Shown: piece after piece, positions 39,117 through 50,417 of the stretch | Position numbering within the stretch: position 1 is the first letter of the stretch | How the letters are laid out: each line of letters starts with the position of its first letter | Origin: Aquilutibacter rugosus | GTDB lineage: Bacteria; Pseudomonadota; Gammaproteobacteria; Xanthomonadales; Xanthomonadaceae | Length of the DNA stretch: 64,000 nucleotides | Direction of reading: 5' to 3' | Assembly (NCBI RefSeq): GCF_036541335.1 | Contig: NZ_JAZHBO010000002.1 | Location: forward strand, 682,001-746,000 | Made by a program: the position numbers and the translations under genes | The notes under the pieces: generated by a model | Database searches by the model: none | What the model was told of the DNA's origin: nothing | Seen by the model: the letters and a program-made list of their open reading frames with translations, nothing else

Positions 39117-41384
39117 GTGACTGACTCCCCGATTGATTCACCCGTCCGCCCTGCCTTCCACGGTTTTGAGCAGATTCCGTTAAAGGAATACGCCGAAAAG
39201 GCCTATCTCGACTACTCCATGTATGTAGTGCTCGATCGGGCACTGCCGTTCCTGGGTGACGGCCTCAAGCCGGTCCAGCGCCGCATTATTTATTCGATGA
39301 GCGAACTGGGGCTGAGCTCTTCCTCCAAGCCCAAGAAATCGGCACGGACAGTCGGTGACGTCATCGGTAAGTTCCACCCGCACGGCGACAGCGCCTGTTA
39401 CGAAGCAATGGTGCTGATGGCGCAGCCGTTTAGCTATCGCTATCCGCTGATCGACGGTCAGGGCAACTTCGGCTCCAGCGACGATCCGAAATCGTTCGCG
39501 GCCATGCGCTACACCGAATCCAAACTCACCCCCATCGCCGAAGTGCTGTTGGGCGAGCTCGGCCAAGGCACCGTCGACTGGGATCCCAACTTTGACGGCA
39601 CGCTCGAGGAACCGACCTGGCTGCCGGCACGCTTGCCGCATCTGCTACTCAACGGTACGACCGGCATCGCCGTCGGCATGGCCACTGATGTTCCGCCGCA
39701 CAATCTGCGTGAAGTAGTCAACGCCACCGTACACCTGCTCGACAACCCCAAGGCCACTACACAGGAACTGTGCGAGTTTCTGCCCGCACCGGACTACCCG
39801 ACCGAGGCCGAGATCATTTCGCCAAGGCGTGATCTTCTCAGCATCTATGAGACCGGTAACGGCAGCGTGCGCGCTCGCGGCGTCTACAAAAAAGAGGGCG
39901 CCAACATCGTGATCACGGCACTGCCCCATCAGGTCTCCCCTAGCAAGGTGATTGAACAGATCGCCGCACAGATGCGCAACAAGAAACTGCCGTGGCTCGA
40001 GGACGTGCGCGACGAATCCGATCACGCCAATCCGACTCGCATCGTGCTAATCACACGCTCCAGTCGTGTCGATGCCGAACAGCTGATGGGACATCTGTTT
40101 GCAACGACCGACATCGAACGCACGTTCCGAGTCAACTTCAATGTCATCGGCCTCAACGGCCGACCACAGGTTAAGAGCCTCAGAGCGTTCCTGACCGAAT
40201 GGCTGCAGTTCCGTACCGATACGGTTACGCGCCGCCTGAAGTACCGCCTTGCTCGTGTCGAACGTCGCCTGCATTTGCTCGACGGCTTGCTGACCGCCTT
40301 CCTCAACCTCGACGAAGTCATTCGCATTATTCGCTCCGAGGACGAGCCCAAGCCGGTCCTGATTGCACGCTTTGACCTGTCCGAAGAACAGGCCGAATAC
40401 ATCCTCGAGACCAAACTGCGCCAACTGGCACGTCTCGAGGAAATGAGGATCCGCGAAGAGCAGGACAAGCTCGACGCCGAGCGTGACCGACTCATTGCCA
40501 CCTTAGGCTCGCCGACTAAGCTGAAACGGCTAATCCGCGATGAACTGATCGCCGATGCCGCAAAGTTCGGTGACGACCGCCGCTCGCCGCTGGTCGAACG
40601 CGAGTCCGCCCAAGCCCTGTCCGAAACCGAGCTGGCGCCGTCGGAACCGATGACCGTTATTCTTTCCGAAAAGGGCTGGATTCGCGCGGCAAAAGGCCAC
40701 GATGTCAACGCCGAGACCATGTCCTATCGCGAAGGCGACAAACTGCTGGCGGTTACCAATGCCCGTTCCAACCAGCAAGTGGCGTTCTTAGGCTCCGATG
40801 GCCGCGCGTTCTCCACGGTGGTGCATTCATTGCCCTCCGCTCGCGGCAACGGCGAACCCTTGACGGGACGCTTCACGCCGGCGGCCGGCACCACCTTCCA
40901 GGCTTTGGTTGCAGGCGAACCCGCGACTCCGGTCGTCCTGCTAACCTCGCACGGCTACGGCTTTGTTACGCGCTTTGAAAATCTGCTGTCGCGACAAAAG
41001 GCCGGTAAATCCATGCTCAATTTGACACCACAGGCCAAGGTCTTGACCCCGATCGCCGTGAACGCTTCGGAATCTGCTGAGACATTGCGTCTGGCGGTCG
41101 TGACCACTGCCGGTCATCTGCTGGTGTATCCGCTTTCCGAATTGCCGGAGCTCGATAAAGGCAAGGGCAACAAGCTGATTGAGATCCCCAAGGCCAAACT
41201 GGGAACCGAACAGGTGGTGGCTGCGGCGGTGCTGTCAGCGGGCAACAAGCTCCTGGTGCAATCAGGTGCACGGACGATGACCCTGACGGTTGCGGACCTC
41301 AACGATTACGTCGGTAAGCGCGCCTCGCGCGGTGGTCTGCTGCCGCGCGGCTGGCAAAAGGTCGACGGCTTGAGCGTGGCCTGA
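39117..41384 (+). CDS. parC: DNA topoisomerase IV subunit A
   Basis: 755 residues if started at GTG 39117 (MTDSPIDSP); a TTG at 39105 is in frame, and neither has a clear Shine-Dalgarno. It is ParC rather than GyrA by length and by [36 protein letters not shown]. The active-site tyrosine is Tyr132 in [10 protein letters not shown]. The quinolone region reads [12 protein letters not shown] with the susceptible-type Ser92 and Glu96. The C-terminal half holds the beta-pinwheel repeats ([36 protein letters not shown]). It decatenates chromosomes with ParE. The gene is convergent with dapE, 29 bases apart. Confidence 0.94.
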   Translation: MTDSPIDSPVRPAFHGFEQIPLKEYAEKAYLDYSMYVVLDRALPFLGDGLKPVQRRIIYSMSELGLSSSSKPKKSARTVGDVIGKFHPHGDSACYEAMVLMAQPFSYRYPLIDGQGNFGSSDDPKSFAAMRYTESKLTPIAEVLLGELGQGTVDWDPNFDGTLEEPTWLPARLPHLLLNGTTGIAVGMATDVPPHNLREVVNATVHLLDNPKATTQELCEFLPAPDYPTEAEIISPRRDLLSIYETGNGSVRARGVYKKEGANIVITALPHQVSPSKVIEQIAAQMRNKKLPWLEDVRDESDHANPTRIVLITRSSRVDAEQLMGHLFATTDIERTFRVNFNVIGLNGRPQVKSLRAFLTEWLQFRTDTVTRRLKYRLARVERRLHLLDGLLTAFLNLDEVIRIIRSEDEPKPVLIARFDLSEEQAEYILETKLRQLARLEEMRIREEQDKLDAERDRLIATLGSPTKLKRLIRDELIADAAKFGDDRRSPLVERESAQALSETELAPSEPMTVILSEKGWIRAAKGHDVNAETMSYREGDKLLAVTNARSNQQVAFLGSDGRAFSTVVHSLPSARGNGEPLTGRFTPAAGTTFQALVAGEPATPVVLLTSHGYGFVTRFENLLSRQKAGKSMLNLTPQAKVLTPIAVNASESAETLRLAVVTTAGHLLVYPLSELPELDKGKGNKLIEIPKAKLGTEQVVAAAVLSAGNKLLVQSGARTMTLTVADLNDYVGKRASRGGLLPRGWQKVDGLSVA

Positions 41385-41413
41385 TCGGCCGCGCTCAAAC
41401 TTAAGCCTTAAGC

Positions 41414-42532
41414 CTAGAGCAGCAATTCCCGGATCAGCTCGCCGTATAGGGCTGGCAGCCGTTCGAGTTCATCCAATGCAATGCGCTCGTCCACCTGGTG
41501 GATGGTGGCATTAACCGGACCGACTTCGACGCACTCCACGCCTAGTGGCGCGATAAAGCGCGCATCGGATGTGCCGCCGCCGGTGCTCTCAACAGGTTTC
41601 GTGCCGTTGTTAAAGCGCGTCAGCACCTTGACGCAGGCGCTACGCAGAGCGCCCTCGGGCGTGTAGAACGGTTCACCGCTCTCATGCCAGAACCAGTCGC
41701 ACTCGACCCGGTGCGTTGCAAATAAGGCTTCAATTTCAGCGCGCAACGCCGCTGCAGTCCAGTTCGGGTTGTAGCGCAGATTGAATTCGATGACGGCCGT
41801 GCCGGGAATGACATTGTTGGCACCCGTGCCCGCACGCACATTACTGATCTGCAGCGAGGTCGGCGGAAACGATGCATAACCCTCATCCCATTGCCGCGCC
41901 GTCAGTTCCGTCAATGCCGGAACCACGCGGTGGATGGGATTGTCGGCCTTCTCCGGGTAGGCAACATGCCCCTGCACCCCTTTAACCGTAAGCGTCGCAG
42001 ACAGCGAGCCACGACGACCCACACGCAGCAGATCACCCAGCTGCGCCGTCGACGAAGGCTCACCGGTGATGCACCACGTCAAGGGCTCATTGCGTTCGGC
42101 AAAGACCCGGGCCACGCGGCGCACGCCATCAAGGGCGATGCCCTCTTCGTCCGAGGTGACCAGCACCGCAATGCGGCCCGCATGATTCGGATGCTCGCGC
42201 ACGAAGTCGCGTGCTGCCAGTACAAACGCAGCCACCGAGACTTTCATGTCGGCAGCACCGCGCGCGTACAGATGGCCATCGCGGATCGTCGGCGCGAACG
42301 GCGGCGAGGTCCAGCCATCGCCAGGCGGCACCACATCGGTGTGACCGACAAACAGCAAGGTCGGCCCATCCGTACCGTGCACCGCGTACAGGTTATCGAC
42401 CTCACCAAAGCGCAGATGTTCGACGGTAAAGCCTTCGAGCAGATCGGCGATGCGCTGCTGACAACCGGCGTCCAGCGGCGTCACGGACTCGCGCTGCAAC
42501 AGATCAAGGGACAGTGAGAGAATCTCAGACAT
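41414..42532 (-). CDS. dapE: Succinyl-diaminopimelate desuccinylase
   Basis: 372 residues. It is an M20 metallopeptidase-like enzyme with metal and active-site segments [52 protein letters not shown] and [13 protein letters not shown]. It hydrolyses N-succinyl-LL-DAP in the succinylase branch of lysine/DAP synthesis. Its start lies eight bases inside the upstream arsC-like gene, with AGGGA as ribosome-binding site. It is the last gene of map-glnD-dapD-arsC-like-dapE, sharing the pathway with dapD. Confidence 0.96.
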   Translation of the reverse strand: MSEILSLSLDLLQRESVTPLDAGCQQRIADLLEGFTVEHLRFGEVDNLYAVHGTDGPTLLFVGHTDVVPPGDGWTSPPFAPTIRDGHLYARGAADMKVSVAAFVLAARDFVREHPNHAGRIAVLVTSDEEGIALDGVRRVARVFAERNEPLTWCITGEPSSTAQLGDLLRVGRRGSLSATLTVKGVQGHVAYPEKADNPIHRVVPALTELTARQWDEGYASFPPTSLQISNVRAGTGANNVIPGTAVIEFNLRYNPNWTAAALRAEIEALFATHRVECDWFWHESGEPFYTPEGALRSACVKVLTRFNNGTKPVESTGGGTSDARFIAPLGVECVEVGPVNATIHQVDERIALDELERLPALYGELIRELLL

Positions 42533-42830
42533 CGCGTCCCTGCCGAATCTGACCGTCGTCGAGCAACAGGACCGGCCGCTTAATCAGCGTCGGATTCTCA
42601 GCCAGTGCCTGCAACCAGGCCTGATTGTCAGCAAAATCGTGCGAAGGCAACCCGCGCCATGTCGGGCTGGCCTTGTTGATCAGCTTTTCAAAACCGCCCA
42701 CTTGGCCCGCCCAGTCCAGCAACATTGAGGGAGCAATCAGCTCATCCCGATAGTCCACGAATTGCGCATCGGGATAACGTTTGCGTGCCTTGCGGCAGGT
42801 ATCGCAGTTGGCGAGGCCGAAAAGCTTCAT
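42525..42830 (-). CDS. ArsC/Spx-family reductase-like protein (YffB type)
   Basis: 101 residues from ATG 42830; a longer frame runs back into dapD and is not homologous. It has a thioredoxin-like fold: [21 protein letters not shown] with a CDTC motif, [21 protein letters not shown], and the C-terminal [22 protein letters not shown] typical of the ArsC/Spx/YffB group. It is likely a glutathione- or thiol-linked reductase, and the substrate is unknown. This family recurs between dapD and dapE in related bacteria, suggesting a link to that operon. It starts four bases after dapD and overlaps dapE by eight. Confidence 0.85.
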   Translation of the reverse strand: MKLFGLANCDTCRKARKRYPDAQFVDYRDELIAPSMLLDWAGQVGGFEKLINKASPTWRGLPSHDFADNQAWLQALAENPTLIKRPVLLLDDGQIRQGRDV

Positions 42831-42834
42831 GGAA

Positions 42835-43665
42835 TCAGTCAGCCAGACCGCGCAGCAAATCGTTGATCGAAGTCTTGGAGCGCGTCTTTTCATCGACTTG
42901 CTTGACGATCACGGCGCAGTACAGCGAATGCGACCCATCGGCGGCCGGCAAGTTACCGGCTACCACCACCGAACCCGGCGGAATGTAACCGTAGCTAACC
43001 TCGCCGGTCATACGGTTATAGATCTTGGTGCTTTGGCCCAGATACACGCCCATGCCAATTACGGAGTGGTGACCGACCACGACGCCTTCGACCACTTCGG
43101 AACGGGCGCCAATAAAACAATGATCCTCGATGATGGTCGGAGATGCCTGCAGCGGCTCCAGCACGCCACCGATGCCGACGCCGCCGCTCAGGTGCACGTG
43201 CTTGCCGATCTGAGCACAGGAGCCAACGGTGGCCCAGGTATCGACCATGGTGCCCTCGCCCACGTAGGCACCAATATTCACGAACGAAGGCATCAGCACG
43301 ACATCCTTGCCGATATAGGTACCGCGGCGAACCACTGCACCCGGAACCACGCGTACGCCGTCGCGCCGGAACGCGTCAACGTCATAGCCTTCAAAGCGCG
43401 CGGGCACTTTGTCCCAGAACGGCGCCGGCTGCGCATCAATGACGCGCATGTCATTGGCACGGAAGAACAGCAACACCGCTTTTTTCAGCCATTCGTTGAC
43501 TTGCCAGTCACCGTTAGCGCTCGGCTCGGCAACCCGCAAGCTGCCCGCCTCGAGACCTTGCATGGCCTGTTCGATGGCATCGCGAGTCGCGTCGCTGATA
43601 CCGGTATCGCGTTGCTCCCAGCCTGCTTCAATCGTGTCGCGCAGGGCTTGAATGGAATTGGTCAT
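42835..43665 (-). CDS. dapD: Tetrahydrodipicolinate N-succinyltransferase
   Basis: 276 residues. An N-terminal helical domain ([20 protein letters not shown]) and a linker ([14 protein letters not shown]) are followed by a left-handed beta-helix. Its hexapeptide repeats include [50 protein letters not shown] and [34 protein letters not shown]. It transfers succinyl from succinyl-CoA to tetrahydrodipicolinate. The ATGA overlap with glnD shows translational coupling. Confidence 0.96.
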   Translation of the reverse strand: MTNSIQALRDTIEAGWEQRDTGISDATRDAIEQAMQGLEAGSLRVAEPSANGDWQVNEWLKKAVLLFFRANDMRVIDAQPAPFWDKVPARFEGYDVDAFRRDGVRVVPGAVVRRGTYIGKDVVLMPSFVNIGAYVGEGTMVDTWATVGSCAQIGKHVHLSGGVGIGGVLEPLQASPTIIEDHCFIGARSEVVEGVVVGHHSVIGMGVYLGQSTKIYNRMTGEVSYGYIPPGSVVVAGNLPAADGSHSLYCAVIVKQVDEKTRSKTSINDLLRGLAD

Positions 43666-46295
43666 TGCGTTCGTTCTCCGTCAATGCAAAGGCGCAATGC
43701 TTCCTGCAGGGAATGCATCGCATCGGGTTGTTCTGTAGCCGGAGTCAGCGCAGGTCCGCTGATCCGGAAAATATCTTCGGCCCGTTCACCGAACGTGGCG
43801 ATTCGCGCATCATGCACGGCAATGCCCAGTTCACGCAAGCAGCAGCTGAGATCGGCGAGCAGTCCTACCCGGTCGTTACAGATAATACTCAGCAGAAAAT
43901 GACCTGCCTGAGTACCCTGGCCCGGGCGAATATCGACTGCAGTCGGAATCCGGAAATGCTGCAGATGTGCAGGCGCCCTTCGCCGAGTTGGCTTTAATCG
44001 GGTCCAGTCGCCCTGCAACGCCTTGTGCAAGGACTGCTCCAAACGTGTCGGATCCATGCCGCTCCGCAAATCCAGCGGCCGCACCACAAAGATGTCGAAG
44101 ATATCGCCGACATTGCCGTCGAGCACGCGCGCCTGCTGGATTTCAAGACCTAGACGATCGAGCGAAATCACAATCGCGCTGAAGATGCCTTCGACATCGG
44201 CGGCATGCACTAGCACTTCGAGATCGTTGCTCTCGCCGCGCAGACGACGCGCACGCACCAGCGGTAAATCCCCGTCAATCTCCAGCAGGGATTCGGCAAT
44301 CCATGCGATCTGATCGGCGCCGGCACGGACGAACAGCGTCTGGGGTACTTGCGTCAGTGCGTGCTGCACCGGCTCGGCCGCATGACCGCGCAACACCAGC
44401 AGCTGCTGCACTTCGGCTCGAGTCTCGTGTGCGTTCTCGGCATCGCTCATGGGGTTCTCGAGACCGCGACGCATGGCCAACCGGGTTCGCGTATACGCCT
44501 TGGCCAGCACTTGGTCTTTCCAGTCCGTCCAAAGTTTCGGCGATGTCGCGGCGATATCGGCAATGGTCAGCAGGTACAGGTTATCCAGCCGATCACGGTC
44601 CGCAACCTGCAATGCAAAGGCACGGATCACCTCAGGATCATCAATGTCCTGTTTCTGCGCGGTCTGGCTCATCAGCAGATGCTGACGCACCAGCCACTCG
44701 ACCAGTCCGGCCTGCGTTTCCGAATACCCCATCGCCAGACAGAACTCGCGCGCATCGACCGCGCCGAGTTCGGAGTGATCGCCGTTGCGGCCTTTTGCAA
44801 TGTCATGAAACAGCGCGGCCAGATACAGCAACTCCGGTCGGCGAACTGCAGGGAACACATCGTTAGCGATGGAGAAGCGACGATCTTCGAGTTGGCGGGC
44901 AAAGCCTTCGAGATTGGATAGAACTGACAGGGTGTGCTGATCGACAGTGAATGCGTGAAACAGATCAAACTGCATTCGGCCCGAAACACCCTTAAATGCA
45001 GGGATGAACTGCTGCAGGACACCCAGTCGCGCCATGCGCGCCAGGGTCTTGGCAGGACGTTCCAGTCGCAGGACCTGCAGAAAGCGATGCTTGAGCGACT
45101 CATCAGCATTCCAATATGCAGGCACCTGCTGCAGGTTCTCACCCAAAGCACGTGCAGTCTGCGAATGCAGTCCTTTGACGTTGGCCTGCTCGCCCCAGGC
45201 AATAAACAGATCCAGGATCTCAAGCGCTGACCGCGGCCACTCCGAATCCAGTGCGCCAAGATAGCGGTTATTCAGACCAAACCGGGCGTCACTCAAGGGC
45301 GCCCACGCCGCAGTGCCCTTTAACTGTTCTTCGAATCGCTGCAGCAAGCGCTCCCCGATGCGTCGCACCAACGCCGCTGCACGGTAAAACGCCTGCATCA
45401 TGTCCTCGACCGGACGATTGCGCTCGCCCTGATAGCCAAGGCGCTGTGCCAACTCGCGCTGGTGATCAAAGCGCAGCCGCTCTTCACGTCGACCGGCAAC
45501 CAGACCTAAACCAAAACGCAGTCGCGCTAGAATCACGTGCTGGGTCCGCAAGGTCTGGATTTCATCGGCGCCGCTATGACCGATATCGATCAGGCCCTGC
45601 AAGTCCGCCACACCCACGACACGCTTGGCAATCCATTCGAGCGTCTGCAAATCACGAAGGCCACCCGGGCCCTCCTTGATATTGGGCTCCAGATTGTCCG
45701 ACGTATTACCGAACCGCTCATGACGCTGTCGCAACTCCTGCAGTTTGGCGCTGAAATAGGCGTCGGCAGGCCACAACTCAGGATCGGACAATGCTGCACG
45801 CAAATCACGGATAGCCGTCTCATCGGCAACTAGGGGTCGCGAATCGAGCAATGCCGTCATTACGGTGATATCGGCCACCGCCTCGCGCGTCTGCACGGCG
45901 TTTCGCACCGACAAGCCCACCGGCAAACCGATATCCCACAAACTCTGCGTGAAACGTTCGATTGCCTGCTGCGCGGCAAAGTCCGGGTCGCTAGCGGCCG
46001 CCAGATAGATCAGCAGATCCACATCGGACTGCGGATACATTTCGGCACGACCAAATCCGCCCACGGCAAACAGATGAAGCCCGCACGCAGAGCAGGCGGC
46101 TTGTTGCCAGGCCTGCACAATCAGTTGTTCGATCCGCGCCGCGCGACTGCGCAGCAACCATTCGATGTCGCAATCAGGGCCGAACTGTTCTGCCGCAACG
46201 CTATCGGCAGATTTCAGCGATTGCCGCGCCAAACTGACCCAGTCCGCCGCCGAGAGCGAGGTCACTGGCTCAGCCGGAGCGGCATCCTGACTCAT
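43662..46295 (-). CDS. glnD: Bifunctional uridylyltransferase / uridylyl-removing enzyme GlnD
   Basis: 877 residues. The N-terminal nucleotidyltransferase domain is shown by [23 protein letters not shown]. The GlnD helical linker includes [21 protein letters not shown]. An HD domain ([21 protein letters not shown]) performs uridylyl removal. Two C-terminal ACT domains sense glutamine ([31 protein letters not shown] and [32 protein letters not shown]). GlnD adds UMP to PII proteins under nitrogen limitation. It is flanked by ATGA overlaps with map and dapD, placing nitrogen sensing and DAP synthesis in one transcript. Confidence 0.96.
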   Translation of the reverse strand: MSQDAAPAEPVTSLSAADWVSLARQSLKSADSVAAEQFGPDCDIEWLLRSRAARIEQLIVQAWQQAACSACGLHLFAVGGFGRAEMYPQSDVDLLIYLAAASDPDFAAQQAIERFTQSLWDIGLPVGLSVRNAVQTREAVADITVMTALLDSRPLVADETAIRDLRAALSDPELWPADAYFSAKLQELRQRHERFGNTSDNLEPNIKEGPGGLRDLQTLEWIAKRVVGVADLQGLIDIGHSGADEIQTLRTQHVILARLRFGLGLVAGRREERLRFDHQRELAQRLGYQGERNRPVEDMMQAFYRAAALVRRIGERLLQRFEEQLKGTAAWAPLSDARFGLNNRYLGALDSEWPRSALEILDLFIAWGEQANVKGLHSQTARALGENLQQVPAYWNADESLKHRFLQVLRLERPAKTLARMARLGVLQQFIPAFKGVSGRMQFDLFHAFTVDQHTLSVLSNLEGFARQLEDRRFSIANDVFPAVRRPELLYLAALFHDIAKGRNGDHSELGAVDAREFCLAMGYSETQAGLVEWLVRQHLLMSQTAQKQDIDDPEVIRAFALQVADRDRLDNLYLLTIADIAATSPKLWTDWKDQVLAKAYTRTRLAMRRGLENPMSDAENAHETRAEVQQLLVLRGHAAEPVQHALTQVPQTLFVRAGADQIAWIAESLLEIDGDLPLVRARRLRGESNDLEVLVHAADVEGIFSAIVISLDRLGLEIQQARVLDGNVGDIFDIFVVRPLDLRSGMDPTRLEQSLHKALQGDWTRLKPTRRRAPAHLQHFRIPTAVDIRPGQGTQAGHFLLSIICNDRVGLLADLSCCLRELGIAVHDARIATFGERAEDIFRISGPALTPATEQPDAMHSLQEALRLCIDGERTQ

Positions 46296-47068
46296 GCGTC
46301 GTTGTCGTCACCCGGCAGGCGCGTCAGGATTTCAAACCCGTCATCGGTAACCAGAATGGTGTGCTCCCACTGCGCGGACAACTTGCGGTCACGCGTCACG
46401 ACGGTCCAGCCGTCGGGCAATACCTTGGTGTGGTACGTGCCTTCGTTGATCATCGGCTCGATCGTAAAGGTCATGCCCGGCTGCAGCACCATGCCGGTAC
46501 CGGGACGGCCGTAATGCATCACTTGCGGTTCATCGTGATAGATCTTGTTGATGCCATGGCCGCAGTACTCACGCACCACGCTGAATCGCTCGGACTCGGC
46601 ATAACTTTGGATGGCATGGCCGATATCGCCCAGCGTCGCGCCCGGACGCACAGCCCGGATACCGCGGAACATGGCCTCACGGGTGACACGAACCAGGCGC
46701 TCCGCCATCACGGTCGGCTTGCCCACGACATACATGCGCGAGGTGTCGCCGTGGTAGCCGTCTTTGATGACCGTCACGTCAATATTGACGATATCGCCAT
46801 CTTTCAGCACCTTGGCCGTGCTGGGGATACCGTGGCAGATGACGTTGTTGACGCTGGTGCAGACCGTCTTCGGGAAGCCCTTGTAGCCCACGTTGGCCGG
46901 AATAGCGCCCTGCACGTTCACAATGTGATCGTGGCAAATGCGGTCCAACTCCTCGGTGGTGACACCGGGCTTTACAAAGGGGGCGACGACCTGCAGCACT
47001 TCGGCGGCCAAACGGCCGGCGACGCGCATGCCTTCGATATCCTGGGGCGTATTGATATAGACACTCAT
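46292..47068 (-). CDS. map: Methionine aminopeptidase type I
   Basis: 258 residues from ATG 47068 (MSVYINTPQDIEGMRVAGRL); an upstream in-frame ATG adds six residues. Metal ligands lie in the usual blocks: GDIVNIDVTVIKDGYHGDTSRMY (two aspartates), CGHGINKIYHDEP (histidine), MTFTIEPMINEG (glutamate) and QWEHTILVTDDG (second glutamate). It removes the initiator methionine. It is divergent from rpsB and is the first gene of map-glnD-dapD-arsC-like-dapE. Confidence 0.96.
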   Translation of the reverse strand: MSVYINTPQDIEGMRVAGRLAAEVLQVVAPFVKPGVTTEELDRICHDHIVNVQGAIPANVGYKGFPKTVCTSVNNVICHGIPSTAKVLKDGDIVNIDVTVIKDGYHGDTSRMYVVGKPTVMAERLVRVTREAMFRGIRAVRPGATLGDIGHAIQSYAESERFSVVREYCGHGINKIYHDEPQVMHYGRPGTGMVLQPGMTFTIEPMINEGTYHTKVLPDGWTVVTRDRKLSAQWEHTILVTDDGFEILTRLPGDDNDA

Positions 47069-47097
47069 GCGTTCATTATCCCCCACCCGGGGTCAAC

Positions 47098-47126
47098 TTG
47101 CCATATTTGGGCGTTCTCGTTACAAT
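47098..47126 (+). promoter_or_regulatory. Sigma-70 promoter of rpsB-tsf
   Basis: TTGCCA (-35), a 17-base spacer and TACAAT (-10). Transcription should start near 47133, leaving a leader of about 230 bases before rpsB, unusually long for a simple mRNA. Confidence 0.8.
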
Positions 47127-47132
47127 ATGGCT

Positions 47133-47366
47133 CCCCATTTGGGGGCGGCCCTGTCTGGCCATCAACGGACAAATTCACACCTGGCGCAACAACACTGATC
47201 CGGGGTGCCCTTATCCACTTATGTGATTTGGGCCGGTCTCAGTGGCGCCAGGGAGGACTAACCCCGGGACTCATCGTTCTGTCATGTTACCTGCGTAACA
47301 TGCAGGCAGCACCATTTCCCCGCAAACGCGGCGGTGTCAATTGGGGTCCCCCATCGGAGCAATATC
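47133..47366 (+). promoter_or_regulatory. Long structured rpsB leader
   Basis: No gene is seen in this leader. It contains a perfect 8-bp hairpin CATGTTAC-CTGC-GTAACATG (47283-47302), GC-rich self-complementary stretches near 47138-47155, and the ribosome-binding site GGAG at 47356-47359. Autogenous control by S2 acts on the rpsB leader in E. coli, so a similar element is plausible here. Confidence 0.5.
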
Positions 47367-48134
47367 ATGCCTCAAATCACTATGCGCCAAATGCTCGAAG
47401 CAGGCGTTCACTTCGGTCACCAAACCCGTTACTGGAACCCCAAGATGGGTCCCTACATTTTCGGTGCCCGCGGCAAGATCCACATCATCAACCTCGAAAA
47501 GACCGTTCCGCTGTTTAACGACGCGATGAACTTCATTTCGGGCGTTGCCCAAAAGCGCGGCATCGTGCTGTTTATCGGCACCAAGCGCTCGGCCCGTGAC
47601 GCCATCGCCGAAGAAGCAGATCGTTGCGGCATGCCGTACATGAACCAGCGTTGGCTGGGCGGTACGCTGACCAACTTCCGCACGGTCAAGCAATCGGTTT
47701 CGCGCCTGAAGGAACTCGAAGACGCTGAAACCAACGGCACCTTTGAAAAGCTGGTCAAGCACGAAGTGCTGACCCTGCGCCGTGAGCGTGACAAGCTGCA
47801 AGCTTCGCTGGGCGGCATCAAGGACATGGCCCGTCTGCCCGACGCGCTGTTCGTTATTGACATCGGTCACGAAGACATCGCCATCAAGGAAGCCAAGAAG
47901 CTCGGTATTCCGGTGATCGCCGTTGTTGATACCAACTACGATCCGGACCTGGTCGATTACGCCATCCCGGGTAACGACGACGCCATCCGCGCCGTGCAAC
48001 TGTACGCCCGCGCTGCCGCTGACGCCGTGCTCGAAGGCAAGGCTGCCGCTCCGGGTGCCGCTTCGGTCGCACAGGAAGACTTCGCTGCTGCTGACGCCGA
48101 CGCCGCTGCTGTCGCTGCTCCGGCCGCCGAATAA
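47367..48134 (+). CDS. rpsB: 30S ribosomal protein S2
   Basis: 255 residues from ATG 47367, with GGAG upstream; the longer frame to 47334 lacks homology. S2 signatures are [67 protein letters not shown] and [29 protein letters not shown]. The C-terminus is an Ala/Asp-rich tail. It is followed 25 bases later by tsf, the standard rpsB-tsf operon. Confidence 0.97.
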   Translation: MPQITMRQMLEAGVHFGHQTRYWNPKMGPYIFGARGKIHIINLEKTVPLFNDAMNFISGVAQKRGIVLFIGTKRSARDAIAEEADRCGMPYMNQRWLGGTLTNFRTVKQSVSRLKELEDAETNGTFEKLVKHEVLTLRRERDKLQASLGGIKDMARLPDALFVIDIGHEDIAIKEAKKLGIPVIAVVDTNYDPDLVDYAIPGNDDAIRAVQLYARAAADAVLEGKAAAPGAASVAQEDFAAADADAAAVAAPAAE

Positions 48135-48159
48135 TTCACTCATCCATTAGGAAAATCCC

Positions 48160-49038
48160 ATGGCAGAAATTACCGCCTCATTGGTTAAGGAACTGCGCGA
48201 GCGCACCGGCGCCGGCATGATGGAATGCAAGAAAGCCCTGACCGAAAACAACGGTGACATCGACGCCGCTGCCGAATGGCTGCGCAAGTCGGGCTTGGCT
48301 AAGGCCGACAAGAAGGCCGACCGCGTTGCCGCCGAAGGTCGCATTGCAGTTGCTCAAGAGGGTAACAAGGCCGTTCTGGTTGAAATCAACTCGGAAACCG
48401 ACTTTGTTGCCAAGGATGACAACTTCCTGGCCTTCACCGACACCGTCGCCAAGACGGCTCTGTCGTCCGGCGCTGCCGATGCCGAAGCGCTGAAGTCGGT
48501 GCAAACCGCCGATGGCGCAACGGTTGAAGAAACCCGCGCTGCCGTTATCGCCAAGGTCGGTGAGAACGTGCAGGTTCGTCGCCTGGTCTCGATCGATTCC
48601 ACCAACAACGTCGCTGCCTACGTGCACGGCGGCCGTATCGGTGTGCTGGTCGAACTGCAAGGTGGCGACATGGAACTGGCTCGCGGCATTGCTATGCACG
48701 TCGCCGCCATGAACCCGCCGTACATCAAAGCCGCTGACGTTCCGACTGACTTTGTCGAGAAGGAAAAGGAAATCGAACTGGCGAAGATGTCCGAAAAGGA
48801 CAAGCAAAAGCCGGCCGACATCCTGGAAAAGATCATTTCGGGCAAGATCAACAAGATCGTCAACGAAGTGACCCTGTATGGCCAACCGTACGTTCTGAAC
48901 ACCGATCAGACCGTCGAGCAAGCTGTTAAGGCTGCCGGCGCTGAAGTCCTGTCGGTTAAGCGTCTGGCCGTCGGCGAAGGCATCGAGAAGGTCGTCGAAG
49001 ACTACGCTGCTGAAGTCGCCAAGGCGATGCAAGTCTGA
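48160..49038 (+). CDS. tsf: Elongation factor Ts
   Basis: 292 residues. The N-terminal UBA-like domain and signature are seen in [38 protein letters not shown]. The core motif [11 protein letters not shown] and the later [16 protein letters not shown] and [18 protein letters not shown] follow. EF-Ts exchanges GDP for GTP on EF-Tu. The gene sits 25 bases after rpsB with AGGA before the ATG and ends in a strong terminator. pyrH, often the next gene, is here separated by a radical SAM gene and a receptor gene. Confidence 0.97.
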   Translation: MAEITASLVKELRERTGAGMMECKKALTENNGDIDAAAEWLRKSGLAKADKKADRVAAEGRIAVAQEGNKAVLVEINSETDFVAKDDNFLAFTDTVAKTALSSGAADAEALKSVQTADGATVEETRAAVIAKVGENVQVRRLVSIDSTNNVAAYVHGGRIGVLVELQGGDMELARGIAMHVAAMNPPYIKAADVPTDFVEKEKEIELAKMSEKDKQKPADILEKIISGKINKIVNEVTLYGQPYVLNTDQTVEQAVKAAGAEVLSVKRLAVGEGIEKVVEDYAAEVAKAMQV

Positions 49039-49088
49039 TTTAAGTCCGCAGCATCCTAACGGTGCCTGCTGCTTAAAACCAGATGCAG

Positions 49089-49121
49089 AAAACACCCGGC
49101 CAGTACGCCGGGTGTTTTTTT
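49089..49121 (+). terminator. Intrinsic terminator after tsf
   Basis: AAAACACCCGGC pairs with GCCGGGTGTTTT around a CAGTAC loop, followed by further T residues. Confidence 0.92.
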
Positions 49122-49175
49122 GGCTGTTATTAGTCAGAGTCACGAATTCAGCCGCCTAAGCGCATACTGCATCTT

Positions 49176-50267
49176 ATGAGTCAGGCACAGGGCTACCGCA
49201 AAGGGCGCGGCGCCACCGACAACGTCACCGGCCGCTTCGAACAGCAGACCGCCCACCGCACCGATGACGGTTGGGATTCGCTCGCCACTGAGTTCGAGCT
49301 GCAGGCAGAGTCCACTCTCCCTACTCGCATTTCCGATGAGCAGGCGCGTTCCATCATCTCCCGTAATCAGTCACCGGATGTACCGTTTAGCCAATCGGTC
49401 AACCCGTATCGCGGTTGCGAGCACGGTTGCGTATATTGTTTCGCGCGGCCTTCGCACAGTTACTTAGGTCTCTCACCGGGCCTGGATTTTGAGACGCAGA
49501 TTTTCGCTAAACGCAATGCCGCCGAACTCTTAGCTCGCGAGATCGCCAAACCCTCGTATCGGCCCTTGCCGATAGCGCTGGGCATCAACACCGATGGCTA
49601 TCAACCGACTGAACGTAACTTGCAAATCACACGTGAGTGTCTGCAGGTTCTGGCCGACGCCAATCATCCGTTGAGCATCGTCACCAAGTCCGCACTCGTT
49701 ACGCGCGATCTCGATTTGCTGGCCCCAATGGCGGCCAAGGGTTTGGCACACGTCTTTATCTCCGTGACCACCTTGGATAATCGCCTTTCCGCCAAGTTGG
49801 AACCGCGGGCCGCAGCACCCCACACTCGACTAAAGACCATTCGCACCCTGAGCGAGGCCGGCATCCCGACCGGCGTGCTGATTGCACCGGTCATCCCGAT
49901 GCTGACAGATATGGAGTTAGAACGCATGATGCAGGCATGCGCCGTGCATGGCGCGCATGCAGCCGGCTATGTCCTGTTGCGACTGCCGCATGAGCTGAAG
50001 GATCTCTGGCACGGTTGGCTGCAAACGCACTACCCGGAGCGCGCTGATCACATCATCAGCCTGCTGAAACAGATGCATGGCGGCAAGGAATACGACAGCG
50101 CACATCACACGCGCATGAAAGGCCAAGGTCCGTTTGCCGACCTAATTCGGTTGCGCTTTGCTAAAGCCAAACAGCGTTTCGGTCTCGCATCCAATTTGCC
50201 GGCACTCGACACCACGCAATTCAGGACGCCCGCAACGCAATCACCGCAGCCGGACCTGTTCGGATAG
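49176..50267 (+). CDS. PA0069-type radical SAM protein (SPL-like)
   Basis: 363 residues. The radical SAM cluster motif C-x3-C-x2-C is at Cys81, Cys85 and Cys88 (NPYRGCEHGCVYCFARPSHSYLGLSPGLDFETQI). This long variant is characteristic of the PA0069 / spore-photoproduct-lyase-like group. Other blocks are IALGINTDGYQPTERNLQITRECLQVL, SIVTKSALVTRDLDLL, SVTTLDNRLSAKLEPRAAAPHTRL and PTGVLIAPVIPMLTD. No biochemical role is known for this group. It is monocistronic and convergent with the Oar-like receptor. Confidence 0.88.
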   Translation: MSQAQGYRKGRGATDNVTGRFEQQTAHRTDDGWDSLATEFELQAESTLPTRISDEQARSIISRNQSPDVPFSQSVNPYRGCEHGCVYCFARPSHSYLGLSPGLDFETQIFAKRNAAELLAREIAKPSYRPLPIALGINTDGYQPTERNLQITRECLQVLADANHPLSIVTKSALVTRDLDLLAPMAAKGLAHVFISVTTLDNRLSAKLEPRAAAPHTRLKTIRTLSEAGIPTGVLIAPVIPMLTDMELERMMQACAVHGAHAAGYVLLRLPHELKDLWHGWLQTHYPERADHIISLLKQMHGGKEYDSAHHTRMKGQGPFADLIRLRFAKAKQRFGLASNLPALDTTQFRTPATQSPQPDLFG

Positions 50268-50292
50268 CGGCAGACGCTTCCGCACCAATCGC

Positions 50293-50329
50293 AAAAAAGC
50301 AGTGGGCCCCGTAAAGAGCCCACTGCTAT
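50293..50329. terminator. Terminator between the radical SAM gene and the TonB-dependent receptor gene
   Basis: The 10-bp stem AGCAGTGGGC / GCCCACTGCT is flanked by A6 on the left, giving a T-run on the minus strand. It ends the receptor transcript and may also serve the convergent radical SAM gene. Confidence 0.85.
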
Positions 50330-50417
50330 TTCTTGTCCGGGAGAATTGCCCCCTTAACAAAGGAAAAGAGACGCATCCATGCGCCCCAATCCCTTCGGAG
50401 AGAACTCCTGGTGCCGC

